The position numbers were made by a program, and so were the translations under genes. The notes under the pieces are model-generated. The model was given only the letters and a program-made list of their open reading frames with translations, did not search any database and was not told where the DNA came from. 64,000 nt of DNA, taken from assembly GCA_018260475.1 (NCBI GenBank), contig JAGLBA010000007.1:37397-101396 (forward strand), read 5' to 3'. Shown piece after piece: positions 1-6,597 of this stretch (positions are counted from its first letter, which is position 1; every line of letters begins with the position of its first letter). The stretch is from Chryseobacterium sp. (lineage in GTDB: Bacteria; Bacteroidota; Bacteroidia; Flavobacteriales; Weeksellaceae).

Positions 1-322
1 CCAAAGATTTTGGAAAAACGTGTTCTCTGTTGAAGTCATTACTGCCGTAAGGACGACTTCTTTGCGTCTTACCACTTGCTGAGCTTCCGTAGATTAATAA
101 AATATTCGCAGGGTTTTCTGGATCTGCATCGCTGTTCTTATATTGAGTAAGCAATTCGCTGTAAGTAGTTGTGTGTGTTTGTATGCTGATGAGGCCAGCA
201 AGCTGTGCTTTTAGTTCATTTCCTCTTTTTGTAAAGTCAATGCCGTTGTAATAAGCAGGCGCGCTTTGTGCCAATGCTAATACGGAGATTACAAGTGCAA
301 GAAAAGATAATTTTAGTTTCAT
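1..322 (-). CDS. Endonuclease I family secreted nuclease (5' part only)
   Basis: The gene runs off the left edge, so only the first 107 residues are visible. Residues 1 to about 20 form a signal peptide ending near ALAQS. Residues 98-101 read NREH followed by VFPKSL, which matches the catalytic NREHVWPKS-type motif of the endonuclease I / NucM (EndA) family, a His-metal nuclease that degrades DNA or RNA outside the cell. Family members in Flavobacteriia often carry a C-terminal type IX sorting domain, but that end lies outside the window. The ATG at 320-322 is followed at once by the signal peptide, so the start is secure. The next gene (stop at 334) lies 12 bases upstream on the same strand. 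Confidence 0.8.
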   Translation of the reverse strand, partial: MKLKLSFLALVISVLALAQSAPAYYNGIDFTKRGNELKAQLAGLISIQTHTTTYSELLTQYKNSDADPENPANILLIYGSSASGKTQRSRPYGSNDFNREHVFPKSL

Positions 323-333
323 ATATAAAAATT

Positions 334-906
334 TTAATTAAAAATCAATTTTCCAATTAAAGTGCTGTCTTTAAAAATGGTAATTTCTGCATTATTTTGG
401 AAAATTTTTGTCGGTTTTTCAAATTCAAGAAAAATTCCGTCCTTGTAGCGATAGAGAAGCGCACTACTTGAGAATGTATTATGTTTGGCAATAACTTTAA
501 GTCCAGAATCTTCATGTAAATCTAAATCGCTGAAACCGGTTATTTTTTCATTTGGGAAAAAGAAAACCTTTTGATACAATCCCGGGTGATCGTCCCCTGC
601 CCCTACAAATAATCTGTTTTCTTCTTTATCTATTTTAATGACATATACAGGTTTGTCCTTTCCGCTTATATTTAACCCTTTTCTTTGCCCAATACGAAAT
701 TCATCCATGCCATAATGTCCACCAATTAAGATACCATCAAACAGGTTATAGGCTAGTGGAGAAGAGTGGTATTCCAATTCACCCCTTTTGCTTAAGAAAT
801 CATTTTTTTTTAAGGCGTAATGATGAGAGTCTCTGGGTATTTCAACGATTTGCCCTTGTTTTTTAGTAGAAGTGTTCATTGTATTTTTTGAAAATAGCCG
901 CATCAT
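334..906 (-). CDS. Stand-alone MnmA-like (tRNA 2-thiouridylase) barrel-domain protein
   Basis: This 190-residue protein resembles only the C-terminal half of MnmA, the tRNA U34 2-thiouridylase. Residues 72-80 read IGQRKGLNI and residues 105-110 read DDHPGL, both typical of the PRC-barrel and beta-barrel region that follows the catalytic domain. The N-terminal ATP pyrophosphatase domain (SGGxDS loop) and the two catalytic cysteines are absent. It therefore cannot be a thiolase on its own; a tRNA-binding accessory or a relic are both possible. Two start codons lie in tandem, and a third ATG at residue 10 is also possible. A -7 box lies just upstream at 925-932. No signal peptide is visible, so it is probably cytoplasmic. 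Confidence 0.65.
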   Translation of the reverse strand: MMRLFSKNTMNTSTKKQGQIVEIPRDSHHYALKKNDFLSKRGELEYHSSPLAYNLFDGILIGGHYGMDEFRIGQRKGLNISGKDKPVYVIKIDKEENRLFVGAGDDHPGLYQKVFFFPNEKITGFSDLDLHEDSGLKVIAKHNTFSSSALLYRYKDGIFLEFEKPTKIFQNNAEITIFKDSTLIGKLIFN

Positions 907-924
907 TCCCTTTAGAAAGAGCTA

Positions 925-932
925 CAAAATTA
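925..932 (-). promoter_or_regulatory. -7 box TAATTTTG of the MnmA-like gene
   Basis: On the minus strand the sequence TAATTTTG fits the Bacteroidota sigma factor -7 consensus TAnnTTTG and lies 18 bases before the first ATG (906). Confidence 0.45.
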
Positions 933-961
933 CAAAGATTTACCGTTGGTCTAAATTATCT

Positions 962-2161
962 TTATGTTAACAAATTATCTTTGTTTATTTTAGAGAAAAA
1001 CCAAGATACCGCCAAGCCGAAAACTGCCGCGGTGAGGGTTACCAGAATATAGTTATAAGTGCGGATCCTTACCGGGAAAGGCAGAGCTTCCGTGGCCTTG
1101 AAGACGCCAGATTGCTGCTGGATAATGCAGAGAATTGTACCTACGATTAGCCCGGCTATAATTCCGAATAGTACAATCAATACCCCGGTGAAAAAGTAAG
1201 TATTTCTAAGGCTTTGCAAAGAAAATCCGAGGGAAATCAGCGATCGGCTCTGCAATTTTTTGTCCAGTTGGAGTATAATAATCGCGCCCGCGAGGTTAAA
1301 AGTGGTGATGAAAATCACAAGTGCAAAGATAAGGTAGATCATCATTTTCTCCGTGTTGATCATTTTCCAAAAGGCCGAATTTTCCTCCTCTTTCGTTTTG
1401 ATGGTATAGTTTCTGCCGAGTTTTTTATTTAAAGATTCCTTTATATCGTTGGCGGTGGTTGGATTTTTAAGTTTAATGGCTATTTGGTAGGCCGATTTTT
1501 TAGGCAGTCCCAGCATCTGTTGCCCCAGTTCAAGTGGTGCCACCAGATAGTTGTTCAGTTGGTCGTTTCCGGAAAATACGCCCGAGATAAACACCTCTTT
1601 TTTGTTGAAGATGTCCTCTTCTTTCAGGATGATGCCTTTCCCTGGTTTCGGCATGTAGAGTGTAGCGTAGGTGGTGGAATCCACAGGGATTTGCAGTCGG
1701 TTGTTCAGTCCGTTTTCCATCACTGCCTCGTTGGAATATTTGTAGTCTGGGTATTTGCCGTAGAAAACCGACTCATGCAGCGGGTTCACGCTCGTGTAGG
1801 CGCTGTCTACCGCGCGCAGATAGGCGATTTCGCTGGCGTCTCCGTAAGTCATTAGCACCTTTTCCTCTATGATTTTGGAATAGTGTGCCACCTCCGGCTC
1901 CGTTTTTAGACTTTTTTCTACTGAAAGAAGGTTTTTCAGCAGTTTGCCGTCTTTAGGTCTTATCGTAAGGTCGGCATGCAGATTTTTCACCATGTCGCGG
2001 TTCAGGTCTTCCAGCCCGGAAAAAACCGAGATAATCACGAACATACTCGCTACGGCCGTCATCATCGCAAAAGCCGCAAGCCAGGTGATGAAGGTCACCG
2101 CCGTGCTCCCTTTTTTCGAGATCAGGTACCGTTTCGCGATATAGAAAGAAGTCTGCGCCAC
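962..2161 (-). CDS. FtsX/LolE-type ABC transporter permease
   Basis: This is a 399-residue permease of the FtsX/LolC-LolE (MacB) architecture. One membrane helix lies near residues 25-50, then comes a large periplasmic domain (about 50-265), then three helices near 272-300, 320-348 and 370-392. LolE-type permeases work with a LolD ATPase to move lipoproteins from the inner membrane towards the outer membrane. No ATPase gene is adjacent here, which is common in Flavobacteriia. The gene starts only 3 bases after the stop of rbfA on the same strand, so the two are almost certainly cotranscribed. The substrate is inferred from family membership only. Confidence 0.8.
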   Translation of the reverse strand: MAQTSFYIAKRYLISKKGSTAVTFITWLAAFAMMTAVASMFVIISVFSGLEDLNRDMVKNLHADLTIRPKDGKLLKNLLSVEKSLKTEPEVAHYSKIIEEKVLMTYGDASEIAYLRAVDSAYTSVNPLHESVFYGKYPDYKYSNEAVMENGLNNRLQIPVDSTTYATLYMPKPGKGIILKEEDIFNKKEVFISGVFSGNDQLNNYLVAPLELGQQMLGLPKKSAYQIAIKLKNPTTANDIKESLNKKLGRNYTIKTKEEENSAFWKMINTEKMMIYLIFALVIFITTFNLAGAIIILQLDKKLQSRSLISLGFSLQSLRNTYFFTGVLIVLFGIIAGLIVGTILCIIQQQSGVFKATEALPFPVRIRTYNYILVTLTAAVFGLAVSWFFSKINKDNLLT

Positions 2162-2164
2162 TTT

Positions 2165-2527
2165 TTACAATACAGGATTGTCGCCCTCGCCCTTTAGTTC
2201 CTTTTCGATGCGTTCCACATCATCCAGTGTTGTATCCAAGTAGAAATTCAGTTGCGGAATAATGCGCACCTGTTTCCCCATTTTTTGTCCGATAAAATTG
2301 CGGTATGCCGGTTTGTTCTCCTCGATTTCCTTCATGATAGTCTTGCGGAGATCTGGCGGGAAAATGCTTAGATAAATTTTTGCAACGCCAAGGTCTGGGG
2401 ACACCTTCACCTCGGAAACCGATACCAGAAACTGCTGTTTGCTATCCGCGGCTTGTTTCCGGAAGAGTTCCGCAAAATCTTCCTGGATAATCTGTGCTAC
2501 TTTTCTTTGTCTGTTGCTTTCGTTCAT
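2165..2527 (-). CDS. rbfA: 30S ribosome-binding factor RbfA
   Basis: This 120-residue protein has the RbfA KH-type fold pattern. The N-terminus reads ESNRQRKVAQIIQEDFAEL, a characteristic segment IYLSIFPPD sits in the middle, and the C-terminal part reads RIIPQLNFYLDTTLDDVERIE (family consensus R.vPeL.F..D.sl...ri). RbfA binds the 5' helix of 16S rRNA and is needed for late 30S maturation and cold growth. It heads a two-gene operon with the downstream permease (3-base gap). The -7 box lies only a few bases before the ATG, so the leader is very short. Confidence 0.93.
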   Translation of the reverse strand: MNESNRQRKVAQIIQEDFAELFRKQAADSKQQFLVSVSEVKVSPDLGVAKIYLSIFPPDLRKTIMKEIEENKPAYRNFIGQKMGKQVRIIPQLNFYLDTTLDDVERIEKELKGEGDNPVL

Positions 2528-2531
2528 GGCG

Positions 2532-2539
2532 CAAATTTA
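2532..2539 (-). promoter_or_regulatory. -7 box TAAATTTG of rbfA
   Basis: Minus-strand TAAATTTG matches TAnnTTTG exactly and ends 4 bases before the rbfA ATG. That placement implies a nearly leaderless mRNA. The GC-rich repeat begins about 20 bases further upstream. Confidence 0.55.
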
Positions 2540-2560
2540 GTAAATTTGTTTGGGATTTAT

Positions 2561-2729
2561 TTGGGCGTGTCCCCGTTTGCCGATCTGCCGCGGCTCCGCC
2601 GCCGCGGCAGATCGGCAAACGGCGCCGGGCTGTTCAGGGCTACACTTCGTTCCGGTGCTCCGCCGCTTTGCGGCTCCGCACTGCTCCCTTTCGGTCGCAC
2701 CCTTTCCATCCCTCACGCGGCAGTGCAGG
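2561..2729 (+). repeat. GC-rich interspersed element, family A copy 1, with 21-bp perfect hairpin
   Basis: A block far richer in GC than its surroundings starts with TTGGGCGTGTCCCC. Positions 2574-2594 and 2601-2621 form a perfect 21-base-pair inverted repeat with a 6-base loop. Downstream come the segments GGGCTGTTCAGGGCT, a CTTCG..CCGGTGC hairpin arm, GCACTGCTCCC, TTCGGTCGCACCC and CCATCCCTCACGC. The same order of segments recurs at 32314-32508 and 63858-64000. Long reading frames across it look like by-products of composition. It sits between the divergently oriented rbfA and epimerase genes. Confidence 0.8.
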
Positions 2730-2824
2730 TAGGTGGTAGGAATTATTGTTAAGGTCGCAGGGGAATAACATCCTCATAAATTAAAACTCAAAGCTCAAAA
2801 CGCAACACCCAAAATCCAAAGAAA

Positions 2825-3220
2825 ATGAAAATAGAACATCTCGGCATCGCTGTAAAATCTTTAAAGGATTCGGACGATCTTTTTGCCAAATTATTAGGAA
2901 AACCCGCCTACAAGCGGGAAAAAGTAGAGCGAGAGGGCGTCACCACCTCTTTTTACCAGACAGGCGATAGCAAGATCGAACTACTCGAAGCCTCGAACCC
3001 AGATTCCCCGATTGCTAAGTTTTTGGAAAAGAAAGGGGAGGGCATCCACCATATCGCCTTTGGCGTAGAGGATATTTACGCAGAAATCGAAAGACTGAAA
3101 TCCGCGGGATTCATCTTCATCTCCGAAGAACCCAAGGATGGCGCCGATAATAAGTTGGTCGTTTTCCTGCATCCCAAGTCCACAAATGGCGTTTTGGTAG
3201 AATTGTGTCAGGAAAAGTGA
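2825..3220 (+). CDS. mce: Methylmalonyl-CoA epimerase
   Basis: A 131-residue VOC-superfamily protein of normal family length. Metal-ligand positions are visible: His5 in IEHLGIAV, Glu in KIELLE, His in GIHHIAFGV and Glu in GVLVELCQE. The enzyme interconverts (R)- and (S)-methylmalonyl-CoA in the cytoplasm, linking propionyl-CoA and succinyl-CoA. The mutase and propionyl-CoA carboxylase genes are not in this window. The 5' region is A-rich and contains no purine-rich ribosome binding site. The start is supported by the conserved first residues MKIEHLGIAV. Confidence 0.92.
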   Translation: MKIEHLGIAVKSLKDSDDLFAKLLGKPAYKREKVEREGVTTSFYQTGDSKIELLEASNPDSPIAKFLEKKGEGIHHIAFGVEDIYAEIERLKSAGFIFISEEPKDGADNKLVVFLHPKSTNGVLVELCQEK

Positions 3221-3228
3221 TAAAACAT

Positions 3229-3258
3229 TTTGCAAAACAGAAATTTTTCTTATTTTTG
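3229..3258 (+). promoter_or_regulatory. Promoter of the CAU-anticodon tRNA
   Basis: TTTG at 3229-3232 and TATTTTTG at 3251-3258 are separated by 18 bases, close to the Bacteroidota TTG-N19-TAnnTTTG arrangement. The tRNA begins about 40 bases downstream. Confidence 0.6.
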
Positions 3259-3299
3259 CACACTCAACTGAGACTTCTATTTCACAACAATAAAAGTTT

Positions 3300-3373
3300 G
3301 GCCTTGTAACTCAGCTGGTTAGAGTAGCTGACTCATAATCAGCAAGTCCTTGGTTCGAGCCCAAGCTGGGCCA
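3300..3373 (+). tRNA. tRNA with anticodon CAT (Met or Ile2)
   Basis: A full cloverleaf can be drawn: acceptor stem with one mismatch, D stem ACTC/GAGT, anticodon stem GCTGA/TCAGC with loop CTCATAA, and T arm CTTGG-TTCGAGC-CCAAG. The anticodon is CAT. It is not the initiator, because position 1 pairs G-C with position 72 and the anticodon stem lacks three GC pairs. Elongator methionine and the TilS-modified isoleucine tRNA share this anticodon and I cannot separate them by eye. The 3' CCA is not encoded. Confidence 0.93.
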
Positions 3374-3380
3374 CTCTTAT

Positions 3381-3420
3381 AATAAGACACTTACGAAATT
3401 TTGTAAGTGTCTTATTTATT
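3381..3420 (+). terminator. Intrinsic terminator behind the tRNA
   Basis: Positions 3381-3394 and 3403-3416 form a perfect 14-base-pair stem with an 8-base loop, followed by a T-rich run. Confidence 0.75.
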
Positions 3421-3487
3421 TTTTGACGAACATTTATCGGATATTTCGAAATTACTTTTTTACCATAATGTCTGTCTCGGATCAATA

Positions 3488-3760
3488 AGCAGTTTTGAAA
3501 ACTTTCCCTATATTAATTGGTTTTATAAAATTTCCGAACGATGACGGTTTTCCCGATTTCTTGTTTGAAATGGCAATTATTCTTTTCAAATCCGGGTAAA
3601 TAGAGAAAGCAGAAAAAAAATTTTTCGAAGTAATTAGTTATAACATATATATTGTAGACAAGTTTTTGGCAGATCGATTATCCCCATTGAAAAAGATGAA
3701 TTATCAAATAATCATCGTGAGCTTCGTCCAATTATATTAAATCAAATGAGTCAGCTCGAA
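3488..3760 (+). pseudogene. Decayed unidentified gene
   Basis: Coding-like sequence survives here in pieces. One frame gives SFENFPYINWFYKISE (3491-3538). A different frame continues with NDDGFPDFLFEMAIILFKSG up to an in-frame stop at 3597-3599, then IEKAEKKFFEVISYN and VDKFLADRLSPLKK. A third frame then gives DELSNNHRELRPIILNQ. The pieces join naturally into one acidic helical protein of TPR-like flavour, so I read this as a gene with two frameshifts and at least one stop. The family is not recognised. The rest of 3421-4130 shows nothing convincing. Confidence 0.45.
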
Positions 3761-4130
3761 TGTTATTTTTAGCTTTAAAAAGCAGCCATACCAATATTAT
3801 GGGAGGGAATCTTATATTTGGACAAAATTAAAGTTCAAACTTTAAAATGGTCCAGTTTTAATTTTATTGGGTTGATAGAAACCCCAGAACATGTATAATT
3901 TTCCACTTTTTTGCGATAAGATTTTGTATAGAAGACAGTGTGCATGGCCTTTTTAATTGCACTATAACTGCAACATCGATATTTAAATATCTGATTTTTA
4001 AATTATCGTTATTTTCGTGGAGGTGAAGGAATTTTGGATAATAATAGCGTTTTAGAACCACGGGAAACATTAATCACCGCAGTTTTATTTTTTCAAAGTT
4101 TATTTTTACGAGATGCTTAGCACTATGGCC

Positions 4131-4161
4131 ATAAAAAACTCTCGGCGATTACCGAGAGTTT
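4131..4161 (-). terminator. Terminator of the BON/SH3 gene pair
   Basis: AAACTCTCGG (4136-4145) pairs perfectly with CCGAGAGTTT (4152-4161) over a 6-base loop. On the minus strand the stem runs into a T tract. Confidence 0.75.
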
Positions 4162-4186
4162 GTTTTTGAATTTTCTTTACGGAAAA

Positions 4187-4606
4187 TTATGCGTGAAGGT
4201 ATCTAGCATATGCGAATCCTTCTTCGCCGCTTGCTGTTTTCACTTTCCACCACTCATCGTTGGTTTGGTCGATCAGCGTTACCATGGATCCTTTGGCAGC
4301 GTGAGCGATCACGGCGGCCTCGGTTGATGGCTCCTGACGTATGTTCAGCGCAGATTCCTCTGTCGCCACAGTAAGGTTGGTGCCGTTGGCAAGGCCTGCC
4401 ACTTGGACATCCACATTGATGTCGGATGCGGAGTAGGTAGAATCTATGGCTCCCAACGCGTTCCAAACTTGGTCTTTGGCGGCGGTGTTGGCAGCAGAAC
4501 CGGACACATATAATATGCCGTCTTGTTCCTGAACTTGAAGCCCTGCGATGCCGGCAGCCTGTGCTGCGGAAATCACGCTTGCGTATTTATCTTGTAATGT
4601 ACTCAT
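4187..4606 (-). CDS. BON-SH3b domain protein (Kbp-like architecture)
   Basis: A 139-residue protein without a signal peptide. Residues about 1-70 form a BON-like domain (LQVQEQDGILYVSGSAANTAAKD is the typical strand-turn-strand). Residues about 84-138 form a bacterial SH3 domain (LNIRQEPST, then DEWWKVKT and GFAYARYL). The size and layout resemble E. coli Kbp (YgaU), a cytoplasmic K+-binding BON-LysM protein, except that an SH3b domain stands in place of LysM. That parallel is inference; no potassium site can be shown. It lies 6 bases downstream of a BON-domain lipoprotein gene, and the two probably form one transcript ending at the hairpin at 4131-4161. Confidence 0.75.
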   Translation of the reverse strand: MSTLQDKYASVISAAQAAGIAGLQVQEQDGILYVSGSAANTAAKDQVWNALGAIDSTYSASDINVDVQVAGLANGTNLTVATEESALNIRQEPSTEAAVIAHAAKGSMVTLIDQTNDEWWKVKTASGEEGFAYARYLHA

Positions 4607-4612
4607 TTCTAA

Positions 4613-5092
4613 TTATTTTACGGTATAGTTATAGTTTACTTTTCCAACTTTCAAAGCATCTACGGATTGCTTGATTTTTCTTGCCTGCACTGGGGAAACA
4701 TTTCCGGTAAGAGTAAGTTCTCCGTTTACAGTCTCAACTTTTACGGAAGGGAAGTCCTTCACGGCGTCTTTCACTTTTGCTTGTACGGCAGGATCAACTG
4801 CAGAAGTAGTGGTTACCGGTGCTGGCGCAGCGATAGTCGCCATATCCATCACATCCTTAATTCCAGGAATTGCTTTTAGTTGAGCAATCATGCCATCTTT
4901 GGACGCTTGGTCTGCAAATGTACCAGAAAGGTGTGCTGTGCCATCCTTCACTTCTACGGAAGCCGTTGGGTTAGAAGTTACTACAGTGGTAGCCTGAGTT
5001 TGAAGATCGGCGTCTGATACTTTTTTCTTACAAGCGACTGAACCGAAAGAAACGGCCAACGCCAAAGCAGCTACTGCAAATGATTTTTTCAT
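4613..5092 (-). CDS. Double-BON-domain envelope lipoprotein
   Basis: A 159-residue protein beginning with a hydrophobic leader and a cysteine at residue 21 (SFGSVAC-KKK), a weak but plausible lipobox. Two BON repeats follow: residues about 28-88 (ASVEVKDGTAHLSGTFAD) and about 100-157 (VKVETVNGELTLTGNVS). BON domains (OsmY-like) bind membranes or ligands and are often stress-induced. The linker is rich in Ala, Pro and Thr. It is the promoter-proximal gene of a pair with the BON-SH3 protein 6 bases downstream. The upstream 100 bases are AT-rich, with no clear -7 box. Confidence 0.8.
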   Translation of the reverse strand: MKKSFAVAALALAVSFGSVACKKKVSDADLQTQATTVVTSNPTASVEVKDGTAHLSGTFADQASKDGMIAQLKAIPGIKDVMDMATIAAPAPVTTTSAVDPAVQAKVKDAVKDFPSVKVETVNGELTLTGNVSPVQARKIKQSVDALKVGKVNYNYTVK

Positions 5093-5196
5093 AGTTATAA
5101 AATTAAATTGTTAGTAAATAAATTTTGATTAAAATTACAATTAAAAACGATATGGCAATGGCTTAGTATCATAAATTTTTCTTAAAATTCGTTACA

Positions 5197-5811
5197 TTAT
5201 CTCAGCAAGGTGGTTATAGTCCGGAAAGTGAGGTTTACCCGTGGCTCGCTGATTTTTTTGGTAGGCGGCAGTCGGTGTAGCCAATGGTCCTGGGTTTCGT
5301 CTTTCATAATGAGCAAACTACCGTGCCCCAATGTGATTTCTACCTTTTCTCGCGTGGTTTTATGCTTGAAGGAAAATTTCCGCTCCGCTCCGAAACTTAG
5401 GGATGCGATGGCACCGTGTTTTTTTAGGTCTTTCTCGCCGTCGCTGTGATACGCCATGCCTTCAGAGCCGTCGTGGTAAAGGTTCAGTAGGCACGAATTG
5501 TAGGTTTCACCGGTAGTTTCCTCACATTTTTGTTTTAATGCTAAAAATTCAGGCGTCCAAATATCGGCTCGCCTGGTCCGTTTGGAATAGGTGTATTCAA
5601 AGGCCTCATCACCAAACCATGCGACCTTTCTTTTGGTTATAATTAGTTTCCCGAAAATCACGGCCTCATCATTCTTCCAAGGAACTTTGTTGAGGAGATA
5701 TTCAAAGTAAAAATCAGCTTCTTCCGGCGAAAAAATTTTGCCATAATAATTCACCGTACCGCCGTGGGGCAGCAGGTTTTGGGTGGAATCAAAGTCTGGG
5801 AAGAGGGACAT
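5197..5811 (-). CDS. AlkB-like 2-oxoglutarate/Fe(II) dioxygenase
   Basis: A 204-residue member of the AlkB family, closest in pattern to the ALKBH2 type. Iron ligands are His122 and Asp124 (YHSDGE) plus His179 (DHWLHRLP). The 2-oxoglutarate-binding arginines appear in RVNLTFR (191-197). These enzymes remove alkyl groups from 1-methyladenine and 3-methylcytosine in DNA or RNA by oxidative demethylation. The gene begins 2 bases after the stop of the PIN toxin gene, so it belongs to the same transcript as that toxin pair. About 100 bases at its 3' end are AT-rich and hold no gene. Confidence 0.9.
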   Translation of the reverse strand: MSLFPDFDSTQNLLPHGGTVNYYGKIFSPEEADFYFEYLLNKVPWKNDEAVIFGKLIITKRKVAWFGDEAFEYTYSKRTRRADIWTPEFLALKQKCEETTGETYNSCLLNLYHDGSEGMAYHSDGEKDLKKHGAIASLSFGAERKFSFKHKTTREKVEITLGHGSLLIMKDETQDHWLHRLPPTKKISEPRVNLTFRTITTLLR

Positions 5812-5813
5812 TT

Positions 5814-6230
5814 TTATCTTTTAATGGTTTGCAAAAAACTTTCCGCATTCATAACCGGAATCATAGCGTTTTTAAAATCTCTCTCGTTGCGTGTGATGAT
5901 TAAATCACAATTTGTTGCCACCGCACTATAATATTGAATGCCATCTTCAAAATCTTTAAAATTCGAAATAATGGCTTTATCGACAACTTCGTCATTCAGT
6001 ATCGATATCGAACACAACAGTTTAAATTTTCTGATCTTCTCTAATGCCGCCTTCGGATTTTCATATTTAGAAATCAAATAATAGGTTGTGGTAATGGTAT
6101 TGCCGGTGGTAAAAATCTTAATCTTTTTCTGGTCTGCCAATGTCATGGCTTTTGCGGCAGGGAGATAAAAGCCTTCACGCTCGCCAAGGAAATCAACTAC
6201 AATATTAGTATCTAAAAATACTTTTTGCAT
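5814..6230 (-). CDS. PIN-domain ribonuclease (type II toxin)
   Basis: A 138-residue PIN-domain protein of typical VapC length. Acidic residues of the metal centre are visible: Asp7 in FLDTN, Asp96 in FEDGIQYYSA, and Asp118 in TRNERDF. PIN toxins cut RNA, usually tRNA or rRNA, when released from their antitoxin. Its ATG overlaps the stop of the antitoxin gene by one base (TAATG), a coupling typical of toxin-antitoxin pairs. The AlkB-like gene follows immediately. RNA target unknown. Confidence 0.87.
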   Translation of the reverse strand: MQKVFLDTNIVVDFLGEREGFYLPAAKAMTLADQKKIKIFTTGNTITTTYYLISKYENPKAALEKIRKFKLLCSISILNDEVVDKAIISNFKDFEDGIQYYSAVATNCDLIITRNERDFKNAMIPVMNAESFLQTIKR

Positions 6231-6469
6231 TATTTATATTTTTCTTCCAAGTACTTTATATAATCCTCGCGCTCAATATTTTCCGGAATACTTTTACCCG
6301 TAGAAATACTCTTCACAAATGGGGAAACTTCAAATTCCTCATCTTGACGCGAAATAGAATTTAAATAATTCTCAACCATTCTCGACAAACTCGTCTTTTT
6401 TTCGGCAGCATATTTTTTTGAACGCTGTATCACATCGTTGTCCAATTTTAAAGTTAGTTTTGCATCCAT
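6230..6469 (-). CDS. DUF6364-type antitoxin
   Basis: A 79-residue protein starting DAKLTLKLDNDVIQRSKKYA, a ribbon-helix-helix pattern seen in DUF6364 antitoxins, with an acidic C-terminal tail (REDYIKYLEEKYK) that would wrap the toxin. It overlaps the PIN gene by one base. Such antitoxins usually repress their own operon; the AT-rich 70 bases upstream contain the short inverted motif TTATACGGA...TTATACGGA as a direct repeat (around 6480-6513) that could be an operator. That operator role is inference. Confidence 0.8.
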   Translation of the reverse strand: MDAKLTLKLDNDVIQRSKKYAAEKKTSLSRMVENYLNSISRQDEEFEVSPFVKSISTGKSIPENIEREDYIKYLEEKYK

Positions 6470-6597
6470 TTTGAAATAATATTATACGGACAAATATAAT
6501 AATTTTATACGGATAAACAAAAGTTTCTACTCTTAATTTTTAATTAAATACATCCGACTTTAAATAATATGACTTATTTTCGTTTAAAATTATTTCA

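Noticed and set aside
2453-2752. Several frames of 60-99 codons across the first GC-rich element.
   Set aside because: They come from GC-rich hairpin sequence poor in stops; no protein motif, and the structure of the repeat explains them.
3864-4070. A 68-codon minus-strand frame between the tRNA and the BON gene pair.
   Set aside because: It does not continue the decayed gene nearby and shows no motif.
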